A DNA stretch of 64,000 nt from Flavobacterium agrisoli (GCF_016522065.1 NZ_JAEHFV010000008.1:46754-110753), one strand, 5' to 3'; positions 45,922 through 55,681 are shown, numbered from the stretch's first letter. Notes: a model not told the origin generated them from the letters alone. Program-made: numbers and translations.

Positions 45922-46257
45922 ATGAATATTTTTGTTGGAAGCCTTCCATTCAGTATTGAGGAAGCAGATTTAAGAGAGTCTTTTGAGGCTTACGGAACAG
46001 TAGATTCTGTAAAAATTATCACTGATAAATTTACTGGAAGAAGTAAAGGATTTGGTTTTGTTGAAATGCCAAATGATAGTGAGGCTCAAAAAGCAATCGA
46101 CGAATTGAACGGTGCAACTGTTCAAGGTCGTGCTGTCGTTGTAAATAAATCGGAGCCAAAACCAGAAGGCGAAAGAAGAACTTACAACAACAATCGCGGT
46201 GGAGATTCACGCGGTGGTTACGGTAACAACCGTGGCGGGAACAGAGGAGGATATTAG
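45922..46257 (+). CDS. RRM-type RNA-binding protein with glycine-rich tail
   Basis: A 111-residue protein: one RRM (about 1-78) with RNP2 NIFVGSL and RNP1 SKGFGFVEM, then an Arg/Gly/Asn-rich tail (NNRGGDSRGGYGNNRGG). Similar proteins in cyanobacteria and Bacteroidota are cold-inducible RNA chaperones. It probably binds single-stranded RNA; targets unknown. It stands alone between its own -7 element and a strong terminator. Confidence 0.92.
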   Translation: MNIFVGSLPFSIEEADLRESFEAYGTVDSVKIITDKFTGRSKGFGFVEMPNDSEAQKAIDELNGATVQGRAVVVNKSEPKPEGERRTYNNNRGGDSRGGYGNNRGGNRGGY

Positions 46258-46279
46258 TATTTTTTTCTAAATAGTAATC

Positions 46280-46310
46280 AAACGGCTACCTTTGGGAGCC
46301 GTTTTTTTTT
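46280..46310 (+). terminator. Terminator after the RRM gene
   Basis: AACGGCTACC and GGGAGCCGTT form a stem with one mismatch, followed by nine T. Confidence 0.88.
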
Positions 46311-46492
46311 GGTAAAAAATAACTTTCTGAAACATTATAGCTTTGCAATAGGAAATATATTGTTTTGTTGTGTTTTAATTCGGATTTTTAAAATTTTGTG
46401 ATTTTTATTTTTCTTTTGATAAATTACTTATTTAAAAGTATACTTTAGTCCTTGAAATTTAATAAGCAAAATTTGTGAATAGGAACAACACA

Positions 46493-48214
46493 ATGAGGAA
46501 ATTTCTTAAAAAACTTGAGTTAGTTTTTTGGGTTATTAGTATATGTGCTATGATTCAATGTAATGGTGCAGAAGAAGATATTTATTTGCCGCCTACAGTG
46601 ATTGATTATCAAAAAACGGGACTGTTGGGACAGGAACTTACTTTAGATATTCAAGATGTGGAATTTGGCAAATTACAAGTTTTTTTTGATTTAGAAGAGG
46701 CACCTATTAAATACGTTTCAGATGAAGAAATAAAGGTTACTGTACCAAGGACTCTTAAAAGAAGTAATCCTATTTTAAAAGTAATTGATTTAAATGAGAA
46801 CAAAACGATACTCAGCGAAAATTTCTTTTTAGACAAACCCCTTGTTACAAAATATAGCCATGAAGAAGTTTCTTTTGATGAGGTATTTACTATTTATGGA
46901 GAAAATTTTGACATCAATAAAGATTTTTTGTCTGTATTGGTTAACGATGAAAAAGCGACTATTATTAGTTCCGATTATAATAAAATTGAAGTAAAAATAC
47001 CTACAAAAATAACTAATGCTACTTTAGAGATAAAAGTAAATGCCCAGCTTCAACAAAGTATTTCACCCATTTCTTTACAACTAAAAAAACCAATAATTAA
47101 AGGCTTTGATAACGATGCTTTGTGGTTAGGAGCAGTTTATAATATAGAAGCTACAAACTTCAACCCCGATCCAAATTATGGAGAGCTGTTTATTAATGGC
47201 ATTCCAAGCCCTTTTTCGGTTTATAATAATAAGTTACAAATAGCAGTACCACCTGGGCCTTATAACGATTTTAAAATTACGAACATTACCTATAAAACAG
47301 CAGGGTTAATAGATAGTTACGATTGTAATCTGCCCATTTTGTCTGATTTTATTTTAGTTGACCAAATCGAGGACTCCGCTATTGAACATAGTATTTTTAC
47401 GCATAAAGGTAATGCGTATGCTTTACAATATGAATCTAAAAATAATGGCTTTTTTTTTAATCGAAACTATTCTTTTATTTCGTTTTCGCCAAGTACAGAA
47501 AAATGGACACAGTTGCAGGGGTTTACTTTTACGGGTTATATCACTAATGCTGTTTATGATGGCGTAGATACGGTATACTTGTATAAGTTTGATCAACAAA
47601 ACCAAACCTACTCGTTATCTTGCGTTAATATGAATACGCTTAAAGAGACGAATTTAACTCTTCCAAGTAATAAAATTGCGGCTCCAATTTTATTTGCTTA
47701 TCAAGATGATCTTTATTTGTTAAGTGGTTTAAATACAAGACAAACGGACGTCAGTGTAAGAGAACAAAAATATAAATATTCTAAAACAGACAAAGTTTGG
47801 ACAGTGCTTCCTTCAACAGCATTTTCAGCCCTTCCACTTGCGAGCATTGACAGTGCTGGGGGAAATTCATGTAGTTATACCTTTAGTGGCGGTAATATTT
47901 ACATATCCTATGGGATTAATTTTAAAACCTATAAAATTGATTCGAATTTAAATATTACGGTATATCCGTTTGAAAAGTATTTTGAATATAAAAATACTAT
48001 TATAGGTAGAAGTCAAAATTCATATAATTTTTTATATAACTATACTACTCTGAAAGGAATAGCGGTTAATATTGATAGTCTTTTTGGATATAGTTCCAAC
48101 TGTTTTACTTTAAATAATAACGTCTATTATATAAGAAATAGTTGGTCAAGTTATTATCAAAATTCAACCTATACCCAAAAATTAAAAAAAGAATTTCTAG
48201 ATGGATTACTTTAA
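46493..48214 (+). CDS. Putative lipoprotein with IPT/TIG-like repeats and a propeller-like C-terminal half
   Basis: 573 residues from the ATG at 46493; a GTG six codons upstream is less likely. The N-terminal hydrophobic segment ends AMIQCNG, a possible lipobox although Gln before the cysteine is unusual. Residues about 35-270 contain two or three IPT/TIG-like units (FTIYGENFDINKDFLSV, YNIEATNFNPDPNYGEL). The C-terminal half (about 280-570) has kelch-like repeated blocks such as SFISFSPSTEKWTQLQGF and YSKTDKVWTVLPSTAFS. The next lipoprotein gene overlaps it by 14 nt. I infer a surface binding role. Confidence 0.65.
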   Translation: MRKFLKKLELVFWVISICAMIQCNGAEEDIYLPPTVIDYQKTGLLGQELTLDIQDVEFGKLQVFFDLEEAPIKYVSDEEIKVTVPRTLKRSNPILKVIDLNENKTILSENFFLDKPLVTKYSHEEVSFDEVFTIYGENFDINKDFLSVLVNDEKATIISSDYNKIEVKIPTKITNATLEIKVNAQLQQSISPISLQLKKPIIKGFDNDALWLGAVYNIEATNFNPDPNYGELFINGIPSPFSVYNNKLQIAVPPGPYNDFKITNITYKTAGLIDSYDCNLPILSDFILVDQIEDSAIEHSIFTHKGNAYALQYESKNNGFFFNRNYSFISFSPSTEKWTQLQGFTFTGYITNAVYDGVDTVYLYKFDQQNQTYSLSCVNMNTLKETNLTLPSNKIAAPILFAYQDDLYLLSGLNTRQTDVSVREQKYKYSKTDKVWTVLPSTAFSALPLASIDSAGGNSCSYTFSGGNIYISYGINFKTYKIDSNLNITVYPFEKYFEYKNTIIGRSQNSYNFLYNYTTLKGIAVNIDSLFGYSSNCFTLNNNVYYIRNSWSSYYQNSTYTQKLKKEFLDGLL

Positions 48215-49547
48215 AAATAAACTGATTATTAGTGTTTTTTTAATTTTTACTCTATTGGGTTGTAGCACCGATGACCAACCTAAAGAGGAGCTAGAAATTA
48301 AAGTAACTCATTTTGAAACTTCTTATCATGAGGTAAAAATAGAGTGGCAATTAACAAAACCTAAAACCATTATAATAGATGATTTGGAGTTGTATAGGGC
48401 AGAAAAAAATACGGAATCTGATTTTTATCAAGAAGTTAAAATTGCAAATCTTCCATCCAATGAAGTTTCTTTTATAGATTTTGATGTGCCTTATAAAAAA
48501 GAGGTTATTTATACTGTTAAAATTAATTATCGAGATGAGAGTAATGGGAAACTAAATGTTATAAGGGGCGAACTAAAATCAGAACCACAAAGTTTTAAAA
48601 GAGATATCGTTATTTTTGACCAAATACCTTTTCAAGTTGAACAAGATCAATTACAACAAGATGTTTTTCATATTTTGTTTCGTTACGGATCGGGCTCTTT
48701 GCAAAAATACAATAGCAATCTGAATACAATAACCAAAACAAAACGGTTTGAAGCGGCAACACTTTTAAATACTAAATTCCAAATACTAGATCATAATACT
48801 ATTTTTTTGGCTGATGCCAAGGGTATTATTCGTAATATCGATACCGAAAGCTATCAGATTAATAATACCTACCAAGTAACTATTGAAGATAATTTAAAAG
48901 CATTTGCGGTGGCAGGAAGTCGTATTTATTATTTAGATAATGATGTTTGGTGTTTTTATAATAGGAGTACGGGTTACTCGGTTAATTCCGGTATTATTAA
49001 AAATGCAGACTATATAACTTACTTAGGAGAAAATAAATTACTTTTCTTTTATACCCAAAATGGGAACTCATTAGATATTTGGAGTTATACACCCGAAAAT
49101 TGTCCAGATCAAAAAAATTGCAACGGAACTCACTACAATAGCAATTGGGAAAATTTTACCAATAATGCTGTTGATCCTAATATAATATCTTGGAATAAAG
49201 ATAAAACTAAACTGATAACCTCTATTAAAGGAGGTGTTTTCAATTTTAAAACTCTAAAACAAGAGCAGCGGTTGTTTGATAGTACAGGGAAACATTATTT
49301 TCAATGTGTATTCGACGATGATGATAATATTTACGCTACTGTACAGGGGGAAAAAAGCATTCATAAATTTAATTCCAACTACGACCTGATCGAAGTAATT
49401 CCAACTAAATTATACCCTCTTTTTCCGCTTCTAAGCAAAGAGGGGTTGAAGGTGATTGGGGCTTATAATCCTATTTCATACTGGAATTATGAGTATGGAT
49501 ATGGTTTTAATTTTAATGGAAGTTGCGGGATTGAGATTTTAAAATGA
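48201..49547 (+). CDS. Putative lipoprotein with fibronectin-III-like and propeller-like parts
   Basis: A 448-residue protein with a clear lipobox (FTLLGCSTD, Cys near residue 21). Residues about 30-125 resemble a fibronectin-III-like domain (VTHFETSYHEVKIEWQL). The remaining 320 residues are repeated strands with short turn motifs (YLDNDVWCFYNRSTGY, DKTKLITSIKGGVFNF) consistent with a beta-propeller. It starts inside the previous gene's last 14 bases, so the two are co-expressed and may act together at the cell surface. Family unassigned. Confidence 0.7.
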   Translation: MDYFKNKLIISVFLIFTLLGCSTDDQPKEELEIKVTHFETSYHEVKIEWQLTKPKTIIIDDLELYRAEKNTESDFYQEVKIANLPSNEVSFIDFDVPYKKEVIYTVKINYRDESNGKLNVIRGELKSEPQSFKRDIVIFDQIPFQVEQDQLQQDVFHILFRYGSGSLQKYNSNLNTITKTKRFEAATLLNTKFQILDHNTIFLADAKGIIRNIDTESYQINNTYQVTIEDNLKAFAVAGSRIYYLDNDVWCFYNRSTGYSVNSGIIKNADYITYLGENKLLFFYTQNGNSLDIWSYTPENCPDQKNCNGTHYNSNWENFTNNAVDPNIISWNKDKTKLITSIKGGVFNFKTLKQEQRLFDSTGKHYFQCVFDDDDNIYATVQGEKSIHKFNSNYDLIEVIPTKLYPLFPLLSKEGLKVIGAYNPISYWNYEYGYGFNFNGSCGIEILK

Positions 49548-49669
49548 TTTTCTTTCAAAAATAAAACTATGAGAATCATGTTTTAAGTTTTTGAAATTCA
49601 TTAACTTAGATTCATAATTGCCCTGAATTTTTGATAAAAAAGATTGATTAATCTAAATTGTAGATTCAT

Positions 49670-51385
49670 ATGAAATGGCAATTCGGAATTTTGGTCCTAC
49701 TTATTGGTTGTTTCAGTTGTAAAAAGAACGAAGCAGTTAAGCAACCTGTTGTATTAAAACCAGTGATGGCAACGAGTAGTTGCTATACTCCCGCCACTAC
49801 CGACTCGATTTGGTATACCACATCTAAAAAAGCTCCGTTATTTAAAGGGCTGCAAGTTTTAGATTTTAAAATTTCAACGCATAATACTTTGGCACAAGAG
49901 TATTTTAATCAAGGTTTATTATTGGCTTATGGATTCAATCATGCCGAAGCGGCTCGGTCTTTTCATGAAGTCACTAAAATAGATTCGACTTGTGCCATGG
50001 GATATTGGGGATATGCCTATGTATTAGGGCCAAATTACAATGGCGGAATGGAAAAGGATAATTTCCAAAGAGCCTTTCAAGCTGTAAATAAAGCAAAAGA
50101 GTTGGCTTATAAAGTTTCTCCTAAAGAAAAAGCTTTAATTTTTGCCTTGAGTCAGCGGTATGCCAGAACGCCTCCTGATAACCGGCAGTCATTAGATCAA
50201 GCCTATGCTACAGCTATGGATAACGTATACCGGCAGTTTCCAGACGACCCTGATATTGGGGCACTATATGCAGAGTCTTTACTGGATTTGCATCCGTGGG
50301 ATTTATATGAAAAAAACTCAAAAGCACCTAAAAAGTGGACTTTAGAAATCACGAAACTCTTAGAAGAGTTGTTGAAAAAACATCTAATACATCCCGGAAT
50401 CCATCATTTTTACATTCATGCAATAGAAGCTTCGGCATCCCCCGAAAAAGCCCTGAAAAGTGCAAAAATATTAGATACCTTAGTGAAAGGAGCTGGACAT
50501 TTAGTACACATGCCCTCTCATATTTATATTAACACTGGGGATTATCACTTAGGAACACTAGCTAATATAAAGGCTATAAAGGCGGATAGTTTGTACACTA
50601 CAGTTTGTCATGCGCAAGGCATATATCCACTGGCCTATTATCCGCACAATATTCATTTTTTAGTGGCTACAGCAGCTCTAGAAGGAAATTCAAAATTGGC
50701 ATGGAAAGCTGCGCTCCAATTGCAAAAGCATACTGCTGTGGCGCTTATGGATCAAGAGGGTTGGAGTACCTTACAACATTATTATACTATACCTTATTAT
50801 ACAGCTGTAAAATTACAATTGTGGGATACAATTTTGAAATTTCCTATTCCTCAAAAAAAATTAACCTATCCGATGTTGATGTGGCATTATGCGCGTGCTA
50901 TGGCGTATCTGCATAAAAAGGATTTGAAAAAGGCAAAGGACGAAAACAACCGAGTACAGCTTTTAGCAAAAGATACGTCCTTAGCCAATATTACTATTTG
51001 GGATATTAATACTACTGCCGATTTGGCTCAAATTGCTGCTTTAGTTGCACAAGCAAACATCAATTGGGAACAAGGTAATCCTAATAAAACCATTCAGTTA
51101 CTCACAAAAGCGGTGGCATTAGAGGATAATCTGAATTATAACGAACCACCTGATTGGTTTTTCTCGGTTCGGTACTATTTAGGGACTTTTTTATGGCAAT
51201 CAAAACAATATGCCAAAGCCGAAATAATTTTTAAAGAAGATCTAAAAAAATGGAAAAAAAATGGCTGGGCGCTTTATGGTTTGTATCAATCTTTGGAAAA
51301 GCAAAATAAAAGAATTGAAGCTATCCAAGCAAAAGCTGACTTTGAAAAAGCTTGGCAGTATGCCGATTTCAAATTGCAATTTTGA
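49670..51385 (+). CDS. Tetratricopeptide-repeat lipoprotein
   Basis: A 571-residue protein with lipobox IGCFSCKKN (likely Cys in the first 20 residues). TPR-like helical hairpins run through residues 70-560: LAQEYFNQGLLLAYGFNHAE, AARSFHEVTKIDSTCAMGYW, then EKALKSAKIL and AKAEIIFKEDLKKWKKNGWAL near the end. It also has conserved HMPSHIYI and AYYPHNIHFL blocks found in Bacteroidota TPR proteins. No catalytic domain seen; a scaffold or oligomer-binding function is likely. Confidence 0.82.
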   Translation: MKWQFGILVLLIGCFSCKKNEAVKQPVVLKPVMATSSCYTPATTDSIWYTTSKKAPLFKGLQVLDFKISTHNTLAQEYFNQGLLLAYGFNHAEAARSFHEVTKIDSTCAMGYWGYAYVLGPNYNGGMEKDNFQRAFQAVNKAKELAYKVSPKEKALIFALSQRYARTPPDNRQSLDQAYATAMDNVYRQFPDDPDIGALYAESLLDLHPWDLYEKNSKAPKKWTLEITKLLEELLKKHLIHPGIHHFYIHAIEASASPEKALKSAKILDTLVKGAGHLVHMPSHIYINTGDYHLGTLANIKAIKADSLYTTVCHAQGIYPLAYYPHNIHFLVATAALEGNSKLAWKAALQLQKHTAVALMDQEGWSTLQHYYTIPYYTAVKLQLWDTILKFPIPQKKLTYPMLMWHYARAMAYLHKKDLKKAKDENNRVQLLAKDTSLANITIWDINTTADLAQIAALVAQANINWEQGNPNKTIQLLTKAVALEDNLNYNEPPDWFFSVRYYLGTFLWQSKQYAKAEIIFKEDLKKWKKNGWALYGLYQSLEKQNKRIEAIQAKADFEKAWQYADFKLQF

Positions 51386-51607
51386 AATGAAGTCACTTTG
51401 GTGAAATCTAAAATAATTTTAGAGTTAATTTTGTGACTTGAAAAAGTGTAGTTGAAAGTGTTTTTTTAGTATCCTATTTTAAAGCCTATTGCCTACAGTC
51501 TTTAGTTTCTGTCTATATTCTATATTATTTTCTCTATTTTCTTTCTTCTCCAAAAAAAAAAATCCAAATCCCATAAATTTGGAATTTGGACTTTATATTA
51601 TTTTTTA

Positions 51608-51660
51608 AAGCTGATAGCTGATAGCTGATAACTCAAAGCTCAAAGCCGACAGCCCAGAGC
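51608..51660. repeat. AGCTGAT tandem repeat and related intergenic repeat
   Basis: AGCTGAT occurs three times in tandem at 51609-51629, followed by CTCAAAGCTCAAAGCC. The same AGCTGATAGC motif reappears beside the four-helix-bundle gene at 55662. Just upstream, 51510-51550 has T-rich TCTATATTCTAT repeats also found near 54550. These are repeat-laden spacers at leucine operon gene borders. Confidence 0.7.
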
Positions 51661-51662
51661 TA

Positions 51663-52718
51663 TTACACGTTTGCTGCCAACCAGTCACCAACTTCTTTAG
51701 TTCCGTATGCTTTACCTCCGTTAGCTAAATCTTCAGTAACAATTCCAGCTTCTAAAGCTTTATTTACGGCATCTCTCATGGCTTTACCTTCTTCCATCAG
51801 TCCGAAATTTTCAAACATCATTGCGGCAGATAAAATGGTAGCCATTGGGTTAGCAATGTTTAATCCTGTTGCTTGAGGGTAGGAACCGTGAATAGGTTCA
51901 AAAAGTGCAATTTTGGATCCCATAGAAGCCGATGGCATCAATCCCATTGAACCTGAAATTACCGAAGCCTCATCGGTTAAAATATCTCCAAATAAGTTTT
52001 CAGTGATTAAAACGTCGTAAGAGTTTGGCCATTGTACCAAACGCATCGCAACAGCATCAACAAATTCGTAGCTTACTTCAACTTCAGGATAGTCTTTTTC
52101 CATAGCTTGTACCGTTTCTCTCCACAAACGTGAAGTCTCCAATACATTCGCTTTGTCCACACAACATAATTTTTTAGAACGAGTCATCGCTAATTCAAAT
52201 CCTTTTTTTGCCAAACGTTGCACTTCTTCGCGAGTGTACACACAGTTATCAAAAGCGGTGTCGCCGTTATCTCTACGACCTTTTTCACCAAAGTAAATTC
52301 CTCCGGTTAATTCTCTTAAGAAAACTAAATCGGTTCCTTCGATTCTTTCTCTTTTTAAAGGCGATTTGTCTAATAAAGAAGGGAAGGTAAAAGTTGGACG
52401 TACGTTGGCAAACAATCCTAATTTTTTACGCATTTTTAACAAACCTTGTTCAGGACGTACCGGTGCACTTGGGTCATTATCGTATTTCGGGTGACCAATA
52501 GCACCAAATAAAACAGCATCAGCAGCCATACAAATATCGTGAGTAGCATCTGGGTAAGGTTCTCCAACAGCATCGATGGCAGCTGCTCCAGTTAAAGCGG
52601 GTGTCCAAGTTATTTCATGGTTGAATTTTTTAGCAACAGCATCCGAAACTTTTACGGCTTCATTAATTACTTCTGGACCAATTCCGTCTCCAGCTAAAAG
52701 TGCGATGTTTAATTTCAT
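51663..52718 (-). CDS. leuB: 3-isopropylmalate dehydrogenase
   Basis: A 351-residue enzyme oxidising 3-isopropylmalate to the 2-oxo acid of leucine synthesis. It shows LLAGDGIGPEVINEAV at the N-terminus, the substrate loop RPTFTFPS and RELTGGIYFG, and the NAD-binding EPIHGSYPQATGLNIANP. The catalytic Tyr (CVYTREEVQR) and Lys (VDKANVLETSRLW) regions are intact. It is the last gene of the leu operon, following the leuA-type gene by 168 nt. Confidence 0.96.
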   Translation of the reverse strand: MKLNIALLAGDGIGPEVINEAVKVSDAVAKKFNHEITWTPALTGAAAIDAVGEPYPDATHDICMAADAVLFGAIGHPKYDNDPSAPVRPEQGLLKMRKKLGLFANVRPTFTFPSLLDKSPLKRERIEGTDLVFLRELTGGIYFGEKGRRDNGDTAFDNCVYTREEVQRLAKKGFELAMTRSKKLCCVDKANVLETSRLWRETVQAMEKDYPEVEVSYEFVDAVAMRLVQWPNSYDVLITENLFGDILTDEASVISGSMGLMPSASMGSKIALFEPIHGSYPQATGLNIANPMATILSAAMMFENFGLMEEGKAMRDAVNKALEAGIVTEDLANGGKAYGTKEVGDWLAANV

Positions 52719-52886
52719 ATTTTTGAGATTATGTTAATTATTTTTTTAGGTTCATAGTGGCAAAGATTCAAAGATTCAAAGTTTTTTGTGGTTAAAATCT
52801 TTTTTAAGGATTTTTTCTGAAATAGCTAAATTTTCAAAAGTTTTACTTTGACTCTTTGATGCTTTGTTCCTTTGCATCTATATATT

Positions 52887-54404
52887 TTAATTTGTGATTA
52901 CATTCAACATTTTTTGAGTAGCAATAATGGCAGCTACTGTTTGATCCGAATCCAATCCGCGGGTTTTGAATTCTTTGTCGTTATAAAACCAGGTGATGAT
53001 GGTTTCGCATAATGCATCCGAACTACTGCCTGGCGGGATGCGTACCGCATAATCAATCAGCGTAGGTAAGGCTAATTTCTTGCTTTTGTAAATCTTCGTT
53101 AAGGCATTCATAAAAGCATCAAATTGTCCATCACCCTGAGCGTGTTCTTCAATTACTTCTCCTTGCATATCCAGGCATAATGTTGTAGAAGGTCGCATGC
53201 CTTTGGAGTGGGATAACAAATACGAAACCACCGTAATTTTATCTTGGTAGGTTTGGCTATCCAATACATCGGAAATAATATAAGGCAAGTCTTCTTTAGT
53301 TACCGTTTGCTTTTTGTCGCCCAATTCGATGATCCGTTGGGTTACCAATTTTAAGTCTTCTGGGTTGAGTTGCAAGCCCAATTCTTGAAGGTTTTTTTCG
53401 ATATTGGCTTTACCCGAAGTTTTACCTAAAGCATATTTTCGTTTTCTTCCAAATCGTTCAGGGAGCAAATCGTTAAAATATAAATTGTTTTTGTTGTCAC
53501 CATCGGCATGAATACCGGCAGTTTGTGTAAAAACATTGTCGCCAACGATAGGTTTATTGGCCGGAATACGATATCCGGTAAAGGTTTCAATTAATTTGCT
53601 AACCGAAAAAAGCGCCGTCTCTTTTACATTAATATGAATCTCGGGTAAGTAATCGTTAATGACGGCAACTGTACTTTCTAATGGAGCATTTCCAGCGCGT
53701 TCTCCCATTCCGTTAATGGTTAAATGGATGCCGTCTACACCTGCTTTAAGTGCTTCCATCACATTGGCTACGCTCAAGTCGTAATCGTTGTGGGCATGAA
53801 AGTCAAAATGCAATTGCGGGTAGCGACTTTTTATTTGCGATATAAAATCAAAAGTCAAAGAAGGAATCAAAACACCTAACGTATCAGGAAGTAAGATGCG
53901 TTTGATAGTTTGCGTGCTTAAAAAATCAATGAATTGAAATACATATTCGGGTGAATTACGCATACCATTACTCCAATCTTCCAAATAAACATTGGTCGCA
54001 ATTCCTTTTTCTTGCGCTAACGAAATGGTTTTGGCAATATCGCTAAAATGTTGTTCGGGTGTTTTTTTAAGTTGGTGCGTGAGGTGATTAATGGAGCCTT
54101 TGGTCAATAAATTTTGAACGCGGGCACCGGTTTTCGTCATCCAATCAAGCGAAAGGCCATTGTCTACAAAAGTCAAAACTTCAATTCGGTTGGTATACCC
54201 TTTTTCTTCAGCCCACGCCATAATGCCTTTTACCCCTTGAAATTCGCCTTCGCTTACACGAGCGGAAGCAATCTCGATACGGTCAACATTGAGTTCTTCT
54301 AACAACAATTGGGCAATGGTGAGTTTTTCTGCAGCAGAAAAGGAAACTCCCGAGGTTTGTTCACCGTCGCGGAGTGTGGTATCCATTATTTCAATTTTTC
54401 TCAT
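52887..54404 (-). CDS. 2-isopropylmalate synthase/citramalate synthase family (LeuA2-type)
   Basis: 505 residues from the ATG at 54404 (MRKIEIMDTTLRDGEQTSGV); a longer frame to 54449 is rejected because the DTTLRDGEQ box should begin about ten residues in. The TIM barrel has the metal-binding motif FDFHAHNDYDLSVANVMEAL with HxH. The C-terminal third (about 370-500) is a LeuA allosteric/dimerisation domain. It condenses acetyl-CoA with a 2-oxo acid. Isopropylmalate or citramalate synthase cannot be decided from sequence alone; the leuC/leuD/leuB setting fits either. Confidence 0.88.
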   Translation of the reverse strand: MRKIEIMDTTLRDGEQTSGVSFSAAEKLTIAQLLLEELNVDRIEIASARVSEGEFQGVKGIMAWAEEKGYTNRIEVLTFVDNGLSLDWMTKTGARVQNLLTKGSINHLTHQLKKTPEQHFSDIAKTISLAQEKGIATNVYLEDWSNGMRNSPEYVFQFIDFLSTQTIKRILLPDTLGVLIPSLTFDFISQIKSRYPQLHFDFHAHNDYDLSVANVMEALKAGVDGIHLTINGMGERAGNAPLESTVAVINDYLPEIHINVKETALFSVSKLIETFTGYRIPANKPIVGDNVFTQTAGIHADGDNKNNLYFNDLLPERFGRKRKYALGKTSGKANIEKNLQELGLQLNPEDLKLVTQRIIELGDKKQTVTKEDLPYIISDVLDSQTYQDKITVVSYLLSHSKGMRPSTTLCLDMQGEVIEEHAQGDGQFDAFMNALTKIYKSKKLALPTLIDYAVRIPPGSSSDALCETIITWFYNDKEFKTRGLDSDQTVAAIIATQKMLNVITN

Positions 54405-54603
54405 TTGGTATACTTTTCGTAAAAGGGATGGTACTTGTTTTAGTGCCAATGGGTTTTACAATTTTAGTAGCTAAAATTGCAAAACCCAGTATTATTATAG
54501 TCAGAAGTTAGAGATTTGAAAAGTAAAACGAGTTATTAAATTGACCTATTAGTCAATATTCTATTGTCTATACTCTTTTATCTATATTCTTTCCTCTAGA
54601 TAA

Positions 54604-55200
54604 TTAAATAATTTGCTTTCCTGCGAAATCTACAATTTCCGATTTCATGTTTTGTAAATAATCGATATCGTCAAAACCATTAATCATGTTGTTCTTTTTG
54701 TAACCGTTGATGTCGAAAGATTCTTTTTCGCCAGTACTTAACAATGTAAGGGTTTGTTCTGGAAGGTTGATTTCCAACTCGGTTTTCGGATCGGTCTCAA
54801 TTGCTTTGAAGATGTTTTCTAAGAATTCTGGGCTAATTTGTACGGGTAAAACACCAATGTTCAAACAGTTTCCTTTGAAAATATCAGCAAAAAACGACGA
54901 AACTACAGCACGGAATCCGTAATCATACACTGCCCAAGCAGCGTGCTCACGAGAAGATCCAGAACCAAAGTTCTTTCCGCCTACTAAAATTTTCCCCGAA
55001 TAAGTTGGATTGTTCAATACGAAATCAGCCTTTGGAGTATCATCTCCATTGTAGCGCCAATCTCTGAATAAATTATCACCAAAACCTTCACGTTTGGTAG
55101 CTTTTAAGAAACGAGCCGGAATAATTTGATCGGTATCTACGTTCTCAATAGGTAGTGGCACTGCACTACTAGTCAATATGTTAAATTTATCGTATGCCAT
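54604..55200 (-). CDS. leuD: 3-isopropylmalate dehydratase small subunit
   Basis: A 198-residue swivelling domain with NVDTDQIIPARFLK and the substrate loop GKNFGSGSSREHAAWAVYDYGF. It completes isopropylmalate isomerase with LeuC. Length is normal. leuC is separated from it by a four-helix-bundle gene that interrupts the usual leuC-leuD adjacency, yet all remain on the same strand. Confidence 0.95.
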   Translation of the reverse strand: MAYDKFNILTSSAVPLPIENVDTDQIIPARFLKATKREGFGDNLFRDWRYNGDDTPKADFVLNNPTYSGKILVGGKNFGSGSSREHAAWAVYDYGFRAVVSSFFADIFKGNCLNIGVLPVQISPEFLENIFKAIETDPKTELEINLPEQTLTLLSTGEKESFDINGYKKNNMINGFDDIDYLQNMKSEIVDFAGKQII

Positions 55201-55260
55201 TGTTTTTTGTTTTTGGCAGTCAGCTTTGGGCTTTGGGCTTAGAGCAAAACTGCAATAGTT

Positions 55261-55614
55261 TTATTGATTTAATTTTAGTTTTAATTGATAAATCTGCTTT
55301 CTAATTTGAATTATTTTACTTTCTAAAACTTGATGAATTTCAGTTTCTAAATATTTCAAGTCGGATGTGAGTAACAATAGATACTCTACTTCTGAACAGG
55401 AAGCAATTGCAATATTCAAATATCGTTCAAACTCTTTTTCGGAATTAGAGCCACAACCTTCAGCAAAATTTGTTGGAATAGAAGAAGTTGCTCTTCTCAA
55501 TTGACTTGTTAATCCAAATAATTCTTCTTTTGGAAATTCTTTCGTTACCTGATAAACTTCAAGTGTAAACAAATGACTTTCTTGCCAAACGTTATATTTT
55601 CTAAAATCTCTCAT
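55261..55614 (-). CDS. Four-helix-bundle protein (S23/IVP family) inserted in the leu operon
   Basis: A 117-residue helical protein with the family hallmarks KYNVWQESHLFTLEVYQVTK, LTSQLRRATSSIPTNFAEG and RYLNIAIASCSEVEYLL. The family (named for proteins encoded in 23S rRNA intervening sequences, also related to Avd) often appears as an inserted cassette between unrelated genes. Here it lies between leuC and leuD, flanked by AGCTGATAGC-rich spacers, so it looks like a small mobile insertion that kept the operon intact. Function unknown. Confidence 0.9.
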   Translation of the reverse strand: MRDFRKYNVWQESHLFTLEVYQVTKEFPKEELFGLTSQLRRATSSIPTNFAEGCGSNSEKEFERYLNIAIASCSEVEYLLLLTSDLKYLETEIHQVLESKIIQIRKQIYQLKLKLNQ

Positions 55615-55620
55615 TTTTGG

Positions 55621-55680
55621 GCTTTTGGCTATCAGCTATCGGCAGTGGGCTCATAGCTCACAGCTGATAGCTCATGGCTT
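55621..55680. repeat. Inverted AGCTGATAGC repeat beside the four-helix gene
   Basis: GCTATCAGCT (55628-55637) and AGCTGATAGC (55662-55671) are a perfect 10-bp inverted pair. The other side of the inserted gene (55201-55260) carries GGGCTTTGGGCTTAG-like sequence. Similar AGCTGAT units stand beside leuB at 51609. Confidence 0.75.
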
Positions 55681-55681
55681 T

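Noticed and set aside
46475..46492. GTG start for the first lipoprotein
   Set aside because: The ATG at 46493 gives a better-placed hydrophobic signal; the GTG adds polar residues before it.
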